Source of the DNA: Desulfobacteraceae bacterium
GTDB lineage: Bacteria; Desulfobacterota; Desulfobacteria; Desulfobacterales; Desulfosalsimonadaceae
Assembly (NCBI GenBank): GCA_021162325.1
Contig: JAGGYV010000161.1
Coordinates: 1-24,321, forward strand
Reading direction: 5' to 3'
DNA length: 24,321 nt
Below are positions 1 through 7,273 of this stretch, one piece after another (position 1 is the first letter of the stretch; each line of letters begins with the position of its first letter). The position numbers and the translations under genes are program-made. Under the pieces are notes generated by a model that searched no databases, had not been told where the DNA came from, and was given only the letters and a program-made list of their open reading frames with translations.

Positions 1-1
1 A

Positions 2-322
2 TTTATCCAGGGCCGGAAAAGTATCCGAATCAGCACCGAGGATCAGTGCAATCTGGCCCCGGAGGTCAATCTTACCGCAGATAAATTATGCGGTCCGGCT
101 CCGTTTGATGTTATTTTTTGCGGCAGTGAATGCCATGATCCGGACGGTGAAATCGTTGATTTCCAGTGGGATTACGGAGATGGATGTCAGGGCTGCGGCT
201 GTAAATGCGAACATGTTTATTCCGAAATCGGGACTTACAATGCCAGCTTAACCATTACAGACGACCATGGCCAGGAATCTTCAGGAAAGATGATGATAAT
301 TGTAACCGGTGCTCCTGAGTAA
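2..322 (+). CDS. PKD-domain secreted protein, C-terminal part (5' end outside window)
   Basis: An open frame enters from the left edge and ends at TAA 320-322, giving 106 residues. The second half is a PKD (polycystic kidney disease, immunoglobulin-like) domain: the DPDGEIVDFQWDYGDG strand-turn and a later HVYSEIGTYNASLTITD segment are the two hallmark motifs of the fold. PKD domains are extracellular spacer or adhesion modules, so the full protein is probably exported or surface-bound; that is inference because the signal region is missing. About ten cysteines occur in this short piece, including a CxxCxCxC run inserted between the two PKD motifs, which could be disulfides or a metal site. 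It converges on the minus-strand gene ending at 464. The rest of the domain architecture cannot be seen. Confidence 0.8.
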   Translation, partial: FIQGRKSIRISTEDQCNLAPEVNLTADKLCGPAPFDVIFCGSECHDPDGEIVDFQWDYGDGCQGCGCKCEHVYSEIGTYNASLTITDDHGQESSGKMMIIVTGAPE

Positions 323-329
323 AAAAATC

Positions 330-435
330 GTAAGTTTCACAGGGCGCTGCATCTGCTTTGTTGCCGAGCACGTGAAGTACAAAAGTACGTCTATGCACTC
401 GGCGCCTCACATCTGCAGTACCCTGTAATACTTAC
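330..435. repeat. Imperfect palindromic element between convergent genes
   Basis: The outer arms start GTAAGT at 330 and end CTTAC at 435; the left arm and the reverse complement of the right arm share GTAAGT, ACAGGG and CTGCA blocks in register. The centre reads AGTACAAAAGTACG, nearly the same as the centre of the element at 13496-13620. It lies between the stop of the PKD gene and the stop of the next minus-strand gene, so the transcript from either side would fold into a long hairpin. It may serve as a bidirectional terminator, although there is no clear T tract. Confidence 0.6.
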
Positions 436-463
436 AGTTCGTTGGTTGAAAATTTATTCGGAT

Positions 464-1669
464 TTATTCCGCAATCAGTTCAATGTGCAGAGTGCTTTCA
501 GACAACTCATAAATATGAATACCAAATGGATCAAACGTCTTCATTAAAAGCGCATCGGCAAGGCCCCGGGAAGCGCCGTCGTATTTGACCATCAGAACCG
601 CCTCATCCGGCGTCATTTCCAGCGTCTGCTGGCTGGTGACGCCTTCAACTTTTTTAAGTTCATTTCTGAATAAAACCAGGTAGGGAAGAATATCTGTGCC
701 TTTGATGGTTAATGTAATGCCTTCGGTTTTTTCCATACGCTCGCGCCATTTTGACAGAATCTGTGAAGCCATCTGATTACCTGTTTGAAGGCCGGCGTCG
801 GATAGCGCCTGTCGGCTACCGGATGCGATGTTCCTGTTCACACTGGTCTCGCTGTGAGCTATCCCGGCGACCTTCTCTCCGGACTCGGTCAGAAGGGCCC
901 GGGCGATTATTGTTGCCTTAAATGTCAGGATGTTTTCCCCCATTCGATTTGACATTTCCGAGGCAATGGCATTTCCGACAATGACCAGGTCCGCGTTGAC
1001 CCGGTTCCCGATCTCGCTGGCCTGCTCATCCGTCAATTCGGCATTTAAGCCCAGGTCTTTAAACAGTCCGTACGGAATCATTTCATCGTCAATAACCGTA
1101 AATTTTTTGTCAGCAAATATTTTTTTCATTGAATAGACAGCGGCATCAGACTGGAAAATTGATTTTTCTTTTCGCCACCAGTATTGCAGAGAAAGATCAT
1201 CTGCCTGTTGCTCGGCAATTAAAAATAAAATTTTTGGCAAATTTTCCGGACTGAGAATGATGCCGGCACTTGCCAGTTTTTCTTCCAGTTTAAGCGTGGA
1301 AACCGTGACCTGGACCAGCACCCGGTAGTATTTATCCGTATTGAGTTCTTTTAATACTTTATACTCTGAAATAAATTGATTGCGGTGACTGGAAATGAGA
1401 TCACTGATGATTTCAAATTTTTCAGTTATTCCGGCAAAGGGAATCCTCTCAATGGCCGTTTTTTCAACCGCTGAAAGCAGGCATTGAGCCACAGCCGCTG
1501 ATCTTGCCGCCAGAACGTTTGTATAAATACGACTGTTTCCCATTACCAAAACCACATTTTTGTCGTTGGGCGGCGTGGCATGACATGGCTGTGCAAACAG
1601 CAGAAAAACAGTACATATTGTAAAAATTACGTTTAAAATGATTGAATTTTTGTTTTCTTGTAATGTCAT
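464..1669 (-). CDS. Exported FlgT/CsgG-like protein of unknown function
   Basis: 401 residues. Residues 1-31 form a signal peptide with a hydrophobic core at about 10-26 and a likely cut after Cys-His-Ala. Residues about 40-130 resemble the N-terminal domain of flagellar assembly protein T and LPP20-like proteins (an AARSAAVAQCLLSAVEKT helix followed by a YYRVLVQVTVS strand). Residues about 145-290 resemble the FlgT middle or CsgG/TolB-like fold, with ADLVIVGNAIAS as the typical strand. The C-terminal 80 residues (from ITLTIKGTDILP) form an additional domain I cannot name. No lipobox is evident, so a periplasmic or outer-membrane-associated product is expected. The ATG is preceded by GGAGG at a good distance. 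It starts 41 nt after the polyprenyl synthase stop and is probably the last gene of that operon. The family call is tentative; no other flagellar gene is present. Confidence 0.6.
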   Translation of the reverse strand: MTLQENKNSIILNVIFTICTVFLLFAQPCHATPPNDKNVVLVMGNSRIYTNVLAARSAAVAQCLLSAVEKTAIERIPFAGITEKFEIISDLISSHRNQFISEYKVLKELNTDKYYRVLVQVTVSTLKLEEKLASAGIILSPENLPKILFLIAEQQADDLSLQYWWRKEKSIFQSDAAVYSMKKIFADKKFTVIDDEMIPYGLFKDLGLNAELTDEQASEIGNRVNADLVIVGNAIASEMSNRMGENILTFKATIIARALLTESGEKVAGIAHSETSVNRNIASGSRQALSDAGLQTGNQMASQILSKWRERMEKTEGITLTIKGTDILPYLVLFRNELKKVEGVTSQQTLEMTPDEAVLMVKYDGASRGLADALLMKTFDPFGIHIYELSESTLHIELIAE

Positions 1670-1710
1670 CAGCGGTTATCCTCCGGGGGATTAATTTTTC
1701 CTGTGCTTTT

Positions 1711-2691
1711 TTATGCATTTCTATTCAACGTATAATCGGCGATCAGCAAAAGTGTTTCGGTCGTTTTTGAAGCAGAAAATGAGGCAATGATACTTTTTGC
1801 GTCACGGATATGGTTTTCCGCAATTTTTCGGCAATACCGGATACTGCCGGTGTCGTGCATTAATTGAATTAATTTTTTAAATTCAGTTTCCGTGAAGTTT
1901 TTATCCGTAATTACTTTTTCTATCCACGCGCAGTCTTTTGTGTCGGCATTTTCAAGGGTGTGGATGATGGGCAGGGTCAGTTTTCCTTCCTTTAAATCCG
2001 TTCCAATGGCTTTTCCCAGCACTTTTGTGTCAGACGTGTAATCCAGCAGATCGTCTGCGATCTGGAACACAATGCCGATATGGTAGCCGTATTCAGAAAG
2101 TTTGTTTTCCACTTCAATGGGTGCGCCGGCCAGAATCGCACCGGTCTGGCAGGCCCCCTGGATAAGAAATCCGGTTTTCCGCTGGATGACGTCCATGTAT
2201 TCTGCTTCGGTCAGGTGGATATCCCCTTTCTTGATCAGTTGTATGATTTCCCCCTGACACATGCTTTCCGTAATTTCAGCAATCACCTTGATGATTTTCG
2301 GGTTTTCCGTCTCAGCGGCGATATGAAGGGCGCGGGCAAGGAGAAAATCGCCGACCAGAACGGTGACCGGGGCACCCCAGATGGAGTGGGCTACTGGTTT
2401 TCCGCGTCTGATGGTCGCCTTATCCACCACATCGTCATGCAATAACGTGGCCGTATGGAGAAATTCAATAATGGTTGAAAATTTTTTAATGAATTCATCC
2501 GTATAGCCACAAAGCCGTGCACAAAGCATATTCAACAAGGGGCGTATGCGTTTTCCGCCGCTGAAAATAAGATGTCCCGCTGTTTCGCGCACCATTTCAA
2601 CGTGCGGGTTCAGGTTTTGATTTAAAGCCGCTTCAATGTCTTGTAAATCATCTTCAACCAGTGAAATCAGCTTTTGTTTTAAATCGCTCAT
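1711..2691 (-). CDS. ispB: Long-chain polyprenyl diphosphate synthase (IspB/octaprenyl type)
   Basis: A trans-prenyltransferase of 326 residues that adds isopentenyl diphosphate units to an allylic primer to make the side chain of menaquinone or ubiquinone. Visible motifs are GGKRIRP (45-51, substrate binding), the first aspartate-rich motif DDVVD (86-90), GDFLLARA (114-121) and the second aspartate-rich motif DDLLD (213-217). The fifth residue before the first motif is Ala81; in this family a small residue there goes with long products rather than farnesyl or geranylgeranyl chains. Length fits IspB. The start codon overlaps the rimO stop as ATGA (2688-2691), so translational coupling is likely. 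Exact chain length cannot be read from sequence. Confidence 0.93.
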   Translation of the reverse strand: MSDLKQKLISLVEDDLQDIEAALNQNLNPHVEMVRETAGHLIFSGGKRIRPLLNMLCARLCGYTDEFIKKFSTIIEFLHTATLLHDDVVDKATIRRGKPVAHSIWGAPVTVLVGDFLLARALHIAAETENPKIIKVIAEITESMCQGEIIQLIKKGDIHLTEAEYMDVIQRKTGFLIQGACQTGAILAGAPIEVENKLSEYGYHIGIVFQIADDLLDYTSDTKVLGKAIGTDLKEGKLTLPIIHTLENADTKDCAWIEKVITDKNFTETEFKKLIQLMHDTGSIRYCRKIAENHIRDAKSIIASFSASKTTETLLLIADYTLNRNA

Positions 2692-4040
2692 AAGGTTTCT
2701 CCCCTGAGATCATATTCAAGTGCATCGCAAATTTTGACATCTGCAAATTCGCCCACAGCGGCATCTGCTGAGTCAATGTAAATAATGCCGTCTACCTCCG
2801 GGGCCTGAAAAGAGGTTCGGCCGGTAAATAGTTCGGCCTCCATCTGTTCTTCCACCAAAACCGGGTAAATGTGCCCGATATGATTTAAATTTTTTTCAGC
2901 AGATATGTCTGCCTGGGCGCTCATTAAAACGTGATGCCGCTTCTGGGCAATTTTTTCCGGAACATGTCCGGACAGCCCGTGAGATGAGAGGTCTTCGGCG
3001 TCTGAATAGGTAAAAGCACCCAAATGGTCAAATCGGACTGTTTTTATAAAATCTAACATTTGTGTAAAATCATTGTCTGTTTCACCGGGAAATCCAACCA
3101 TGATGGTGGTCCGTAACGCCGCATCCGGTATAATTTTACGGATGTTATCAAACAGTCGAAGCAGATCATTTTTATCATAGTGCCGGCCCATGCGGTTTAA
3201 GATTCTGTCGCTGACGTGCTGAATCGGGATATCAAAATAGGAGCAGATATTCTCATGGGCGGCCACTGTCCGGATGAGCTTTTCATCGGTGGTATCCGGC
3301 GACCCATACAGAAATCGAATCCAGGTATCTGACGATATCTCAGCAATTTTTTCCAGAAGCCGGGGCAGGCTTTCATGTATTCGCACATTCGCCGGCAAAT
3401 TCGAGGCCAGATCCTGGCCGTAGCATCCTGTATCCTGACCGATGATCACCAGTTCTTTAAAACCGGACGATATCAGATGCCGGGCTTCGATTTCAATATC
3501 AGTAATCGTTCGGCTTCTCAGCTTTCCTCTCAGTTTGGGAATAATACAATACGTACAGTGCCGATTGCATCCTTCGGTGACCTTCAGGTATGCCATTGAG
3601 GATGTCGAGGGAGTTCTTGGCGTATTATGCGTCTGAATCGGCAGACCGGCCAGCGGCGGCAGCAGGCAAAACCCCTGTTCCGGCGGATGGGTCAGTACTT
3701 CCGTAATCTCATGATATGCACCGGTTCCCAGAAAGGCGTCCACTTCCGGCAGGGATTCGGCAAGTGCTTCCCGGAAACGTTCGGGAAGACATCCGGTAAC
3801 GATAAATCGTTCGCATCGCCCTGTTTTTTTAAACTCCGCCAGTTCAAGAATTTCATCCACGGATTCATCCACCGCAGACGCAATAAAACTGCAGGTGTTG
3901 ACAATGATAATATCAGCAAGTGCCGGATCAGGGGTAACCGTAAAGCCCGCAGGCGTCAGTTCGCCGAGCATGATTTCACTGTCCACAAGATTTCTGGCGC
4001 ATCCGAGGTTGCTCAGATAAATTGATTGATGACGGTTGAT
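2688..4040 (-). CDS. rimO: Ribosomal protein S12 methylthiotransferase RimO, start codon non-canonical or disrupted
   Basis: A radical-SAM enzyme that methylthiolates the conserved Asp of ribosomal protein S12. The radical-SAM cluster motif is CNRHCTYC (Cys 158, 162, 165 counted from 4040). The N-terminal MTTase cluster cysteines are in NLGC (14), NTCS (50) and TGCLPER (84), and a C-terminal TRAM domain follows (HIGHIYPVLVEEQ to the end). The first canonical start in frame is GTG at 3986, but that would remove NLGCARNLV, which contains the first cluster cysteine. The frame stays open upstream to a TGA inside the crotonase gene without ATG, GTG or TTG. I set the start at ATC 4040-4038, which follows GGAGAG by about 8-10 nt and gives 450 residues, a normal length. 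The conservative extent is 2688-3986. It begins just after the crotonase stop and its own stop overlaps ispB by 4 nt. A 10-bp tandem duplication lies exactly at the expected start. Confidence 0.88.
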   Translation of the reverse strand: MNRHQSIYLSNLGCARNLVDSEIMLGELTPAGFTVTPDPALADIIIVNTCSFIASAVDESVDEILELAEFKKTGRCERFIVTGCLPERFREALAESLPEVDAFLGTGAYHEITEVLTHPPEQGFCLLPPLAGLPIQTHNTPRTPSTSSMAYLKVTEGCNRHCTYCIIPKLRGKLRSRTITDIEIEARHLISSGFKELVIIGQDTGCYGQDLASNLPANVRIHESLPRLLEKIAEISSDTWIRFLYGSPDTTDEKLIRTVAAHENICSYFDIPIQHVSDRILNRMGRHYDKNDLLRLFDNIRKIIPDAALRTTIMVGFPGETDNDFTQMLDFIKTVRFDHLGAFTYSDAEDLSSHGLSGHVPEKIAQKRHHVLMSAQADISAEKNLNHIGHIYPVLVEEQMEAELFTGRTSFQAPEVDGIIYIDSADAAVGEFADVKICDALEYDLRGETL

Positions 4041-4045
4041 GACGG
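4026..4045. repeat. 10-bp tandem duplication at the rimO start region
   Basis: TTGATGACGG occurs twice in direct succession (4026-4035 and 4036-4045). Ten is not a multiple of three, so gain or loss of one unit shifts the frame joining upstream sequence to rimO. With one unit removed, the rimO frame would open back without a stop to an ATG at 4110-4108 inside the end of the crotonase gene. Confidence 0.9.
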
Positions 4046-4867
4046 TTACTCTCCGGTAAATTTGGGTTTTCGCTTTTCGCCAAATGCGGTAAATGCTTCA
4101 AACAGGTCATTGGACGGGATGATGTTGGTGCTGATGGAAGCCACATATTTTAAGCTGTCATCAATGGATTTCCCGACACCGTAGTTTAGCACCTCTTTGG
4201 ATGCCTCGACAGCCAGGGGGGCGTTTTCCGCAATACTCATGGCCAGATCTTCGGCACCCTTCATCAGTGCATCGTAATCTTTAAACACTTCATTGACCAA
4301 AAGGATTTTTTTGGCACGTTGGGCGTCAAAATGTTTTGCCGTATATGCCAGTTCCCGGGCGATGCCCTGGCCGACGATCTGCGGAATCCGTTGAAGCACG
4401 CCGACATCCGCCACCATCCCGACCGCCGCTTCCTTGAGAGAAAATTCGGCATCCGCCGAGCAGATACGGATATCACAGGCGGTGGCCATATCCAGTCCCG
4501 CGCCGATACAGTACCCGTGAATGGCGGCAATGACCGGCTTGCGACACCACTCGATGCAGCTCATGGTGTCTTGCAGGGCATAAATTTTTTTGATCAGACG
4601 CCATTTGATGCCGCCTTTCTGCTCTTTGTCCATTAATTCCGGAAGTTCCATGGCCATTTCCATCAAATCGATACCGGCCGTAAAGCAGCTGCCCTTTCCG
4701 CTGATGACAACTGCCCGGATATCCGGGTCTTTATCCAGATCTTCAAAGATCGGAATACTTTCCTTCCAGGCGGGTGGATTCATGGCATTTTTCTTTTCCG
4801 GTCGGTTAAGGTATACCCAGGCAATGGGTGGTTTTTTTTCAACAGTATAAAATTTATAGTCACTCAT
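4046..4867 (-). CDS. Crotonase-family protein, dienoyl-CoA isomerase (ECH1)-like
   Basis: 273 residues of the enoyl-CoA hydratase/isomerase superfamily. The oxyanion-hole segments are SGKGSCFTAGIDL (56-68) and HGYCIGAGLD (117-126). The segment VGMVADVGVLQRIPQIVG is closer to delta3,5-delta2,4-dienoyl-CoA isomerase than to plain enoyl-CoA hydratase. The three acidic residues used by rat ECH1 (Asp176, Glu196, Asp204) have counterparts at Asp126, Glu146 and Asp154 with identical spacing of 20 and 8. Shifting of conjugated double bonds in fatty or aromatic-derived acyl-CoAs is therefore likely; the true substrate is unknown. The ATG at 4867 follows a strong AGGAGGA. It is the first gene of a probable operon with rimO, ispB and the FlgT-like gene, a mix with no obvious metabolic logic. 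Confidence 0.87.
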   Translation of the reverse strand: MSDYKFYTVEKKPPIAWVYLNRPEKKNAMNPPAWKESIPIFEDLDKDPDIRAVVISGKGSCFTAGIDLMEMAMELPELMDKEQKGGIKWRLIKKIYALQDTMSCIEWCRKPVIAAIHGYCIGAGLDMATACDIRICSADAEFSLKEAAVGMVADVGVLQRIPQIVGQGIARELAYTAKHFDAQRAKKILLVNEVFKDYDALMKGAEDLAMSIAENAPLAVEASKEVLNYGVGKSIDDSLKYVASISTNIIPSNDLFEAFTAFGEKRKPKFTGE

Positions 4868-4903
4868 GTGTCCTCCTGACAGTACACTGGCTTGATATTT
4901 AAA

Positions 4904-4932
4904 GTAAATGGTTAAAACCGTTGATCATTTAC
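4904..4932. promoter_or_regulatory. Inverted repeat in the divergent spacer, possible operator
   Basis: GTAAATG (4904-4910) and CATTTAC (4926-4932) are perfect 7-base arms separated by 15 bases. They lie 36 bases upstream of the crotonase start and about 150 bases upstream of the divergent protease gene. Spacing and position suit a dimeric repressor site, but no regulator is adjacent and chance is possible in this AT-rich spacer. Confidence 0.3.
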
Positions 4933-5085
4933 ATAATATTTTCTGTAACTATCATTGTTTTAAGAGAAAATAAAGTATGAATGGGGAAATAATTATTTTT
5001 ACAGATGGCGGCATTTATAGTAAGCTTAATACCATATTGTTTATATGCAGATTTGGTTGAAAAATATAAAAAGAAGATTTTCCTG

Positions 5086-6180
5086 ATGAATAAATTAATA
5101 TTGAGTGGTGCTTTAATCATTTTATTGACCGGTTTTTTCGTTTTCTGCGCCATCGGATCAGCTGAAGTTTATCAGTATCAGGATGAAAATGGGGACTGGA
5201 GATTTACCGATACGCCGCCCCCTATGTATGATCCTGAAAACATAACACAAATGGAGGGAATGGTTGACGCGAATGTCGGGCTGAGAGATTTGAAAAAGGA
5301 ACTGCATGAAGCGTATCACCCGAAAAATGGTGTAGATGCTGCTGCTATGGCAACGGTGACCGTGGCTTCTCCAGTCGGAATCGGTTCCGGATTTTTTATT
5401 TCCGACAATGGCTACCTGTTAACCAACCGGCATGTCATTAAAGGCGACATGCACCAGGTGGAAGCGGTTGATGAAGCGATAGAAGATATTGATGACCAGT
5501 TTGAAATTGCTGAAAAAGATTTCAAAATCCGTGATATACAACTGGCCAGAGAAAAAACAATTCTGGAAGAAATGAAAATATATATAGATAAAATGTCAAA
5601 AAGGTCTTCTCAAAGAGAAAAACGTGAAAGCCAATACCAGGCACGCCTGGAATATTATCAGACGATAAAAAAAGACCTTGAGCGAAAACAGGCCCTCTTT
5701 AATCGCGGTAAGAAAAAATATGAGACTAAAAAAACAGACGTTGCCACCCGGCAGGCAGTGGCCGGAGTAAACCGGAATTTTAAAATTACGCTCAAGAATA
5801 AGGAAATACTTTACGCATATCTTATCCGGGCCAGCAACGTCCATGACCTTGCCCTGTTAAAAGTCGACGGGTGCAGGACTCCCTTTATTTATCCGGCAGA
5901 TATGAATCGTGTGTCCCAACGGCAGAAAGTCTGGGCCATCGGAAGTCCGCTCAATATTGCCGATACAATGAAAAACGGCACGGTGTCAGGTTTTACAGAC
6001 AAATATATTCAGACCAATGCACAAATTTATCCCGGCAACAGCGGCGGACCTTTGGTGAATGAAAAAGGGCAGGTGATCGGTATCAACACGTTTAAAGAAC
6101 TGACACGGAAATTTGAAGGCATGGGGATGGCCATTCCCATTGATACGGCCCTTAATGAGTTCGCAAATGAGTTGAGATAA
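5086..6180 (+). CDS. Exported trypsin/HtrA-like serine protease with coiled-coil insertion
   Basis: 364 residues from ATG 5086; the frame is open to an ATG at 5005, but the signal peptide begins only at MNKLILSG, so the later start is chosen (weak AAGAAG upstream). Signal peptide about 1-26, then a DUF4124-like segment (VYQYQDENGDWRFTDTPP, 28-45). The protease domain starts near residue 88. Catalytic residues are His116 (TNRHVI), Asp254 (HDLALLKV) and Ser319 (GNSGGP). In DegP-type proteases His and Asp are about 30 residues apart; here they are 138 apart, because a charged Lys/Glu/Gln-rich helix (about 125-225, very likely a coiled coil) is inserted. No PDZ domain follows; the chain ends just after the last protease strand. 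Probably a periplasmic quality-control or processing protease. It is divergent from the crotonase operon and convergent with the metallo-hydrolase gene. Confidence 0.85.
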   Translation: MNKLILSGALIILLTGFFVFCAIGSAEVYQYQDENGDWRFTDTPPPMYDPENITQMEGMVDANVGLRDLKKELHEAYHPKNGVDAAAMATVTVASPVGIGSGFFISDNGYLLTNRHVIKGDMHQVEAVDEAIEDIDDQFEIAEKDFKIRDIQLAREKTILEEMKIYIDKMSKRSSQREKRESQYQARLEYYQTIKKDLERKQALFNRGKKKYETKKTDVATRQAVAGVNRNFKITLKNKEILYAYLIRASNVHDLALLKVDGCRTPFIYPADMNRVSQRQKVWAIGSPLNIADTMKNGTVSGFTDKYIQTNAQIYPGNSGGPLVNEKGQVIGINTFKELTRKFEGMGMAIPIDTALNEFANELR

Positions 6181-6296
6181 AGAGGAGGTAAGTCGAAAAG
6201 TTCGGCTGCAATCCGGCGCGATGTAGCGGAAGGCTTTAAATTGAAAATGCCAAAGGCATTACCCACAACGCGATCAAACTTGAAACGGCTGAGACT

Positions 6297-7061
6297 TTAC
6301 AGCTGGATGATCGGGCCGGCGGTCGACTGGGCGGCAACGCTGACATTCAGGCGGGTATCCGGCAGGTGTTCGGTGACGACCTGCAACGCTTTTTCCGGCG
6401 TGTTGTTGGTCTCACTTAAATGGGCAAGAATTACATAAGACAGCTTATCATGTATAATATCCATGAGCAGTTCCCGGGAAGATTCATTGGAAAGATGTCC
6501 GGTCCGGCCTTTTACCCGTTGCTTCACCGGCCAGGGGTAGGGACCGTCTTCCAGCATGGGCACGTCATGATTGGCTTCGAGTATTAAGCAGCAGCAGTTT
6601 TTTAGATGCTCCTTTACCATGGCCGTGGCGATTCCCAGGTCTGTTGCAATGCCGATTTTTTGTCCATTGCTCCCGATAGTGAATCCTGCCGGGTCACTGG
6701 CATCATGGGAAATTGAAAAGGGGCGGATGGTCAGGGCGTTGATGGTAAATTCCGTGCCGCAGGAGAAATTATTGATATGCTTGATGCTGCCGAGCTTTTC
6801 AGCAGCGGTATTAAATGTTGCCGATGAGATGTAAACCGGCAGGTTATATCGTCTGGCTAAAATACCCACTCCCTGGATATGGTCTGAATGCTCGTGGGAA
6901 ACGATAATGGCATTAAGGTCTTCTATGCGGAGATTCCTGGACTTCATGCGGCGTTCAATTTCAACTCCGGACAGACCGGCGTCAATTAAAACGGATGTGT
7001 CATCGTCCGAAACATAGATGGAATTTCCGCGGCTGCCGCTGGCCAGCATACATATTTGCAT
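6297..7061 (-). CDS. MBL-fold metallo-hydrolase, WalJ/YycJ type
   Basis: 254 residues. The metallo-beta-lactamase motif is SHEHSDH (55-61), binding two metal ions; further family marks are LIDAGLSG, EANHD, GHLSNE and a C-terminal LAHLSETNNTPEKA. This set and length match the YycJ/WalJ branch, whose studied members are nucleases (a 5'-3' exonuclease linked to mismatch repair in Bacillus-type bacteria). In this organism there is no WalRK neighbour, so a DNA or RNA processing role is inference from the family only. The ATG has no clear ribosome binding site; ATG at codon 5 would cut into the first strand. A single-gene unit: the dut gene is upstream across a 313-base repeat-rich spacer and the protease gene is convergent. 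Confidence 0.85.
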   Translation of the reverse strand: MQICMLASGSRGNSIYVSDDDTSVLIDAGLSGVEIERRMKSRNLRIEDLNAIIVSHEHSDHIQGVGILARRYNLPVYISSATFNTAAEKLGSIKHINNFSCGTEFTINALTIRPFSISHDASDPAGFTIGSNGQKIGIATDLGIATAMVKEHLKNCCCLILEANHDVPMLEDGPYPWPVKQRVKGRTGHLSNESSRELLMDIIHDKLSYVILAHLSETNNTPEKALQVVTEHLPDTRLNVSVAAQSTAGPIIQL

Positions 7062-7171
7062 TTTTTGAGTTACTATCTGTCTGTTTTAGAAATGAAAAGG
7101 GTATGTAGTTCGTCTTGTTTTTTTAGAGGAGTGTGAGGACAAGACATCACGATAAATGAAACATGTCAATC

Positions 7172-7190
7172 GCCGGGTAAGAAACCCGGC
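7172..7190 (-). repeat. REP-like hairpin with GTAG foot
   Basis: GCCGGGT and ACCCGGC form a perfect 7-bp stem with a 5-nt loop. Read on the minus strand, the stem is preceded by GTAG, the tetranucleotide found at the foot of REP hairpins mobilised by RAYT (TnpA-REP) transposases. The same plan (GTAG, GC-rich stem, 5-nt loop) recurs twice at 7963-8035. Confidence 0.6.
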
Positions 7191-7203
7191 CTACTCTCTA
7201 TGG

Positions 7204-7263
7204 GTTATTCTCTGCTATAGTGGCGCGAATCGTCACCATAAAGTTTTTTACGGTGTCATCAAT
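7204..7263. repeat. Half-copy of long palindromic element
   Basis: This 60-base block aligns with 10331-10390: both contain GTTATT, a TCGTCACCAT core and a TTTTTACG...ATCAA end. It corresponds to the right half of the element at 10198-10388; no matching left terminal repeat is found upstream, so it looks like a decayed or solo end. Confidence 0.55.
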
Positions 7264-7273
7264 TGTATTTTTC

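Noticed and set aside
1464..1718. 84-codon minus-strand frame overlapping the start of the FlgT-like gene
   Set aside because: Shadow frame overlapping the signal-peptide region of a gene with a better start and ribosome binding site.
6181..6296. Short AATGCC/GGCATT hairpin (6246-6260) between convergent genes as terminator
   Set aside because: Only six base pairs and no T tract; not enough to call.
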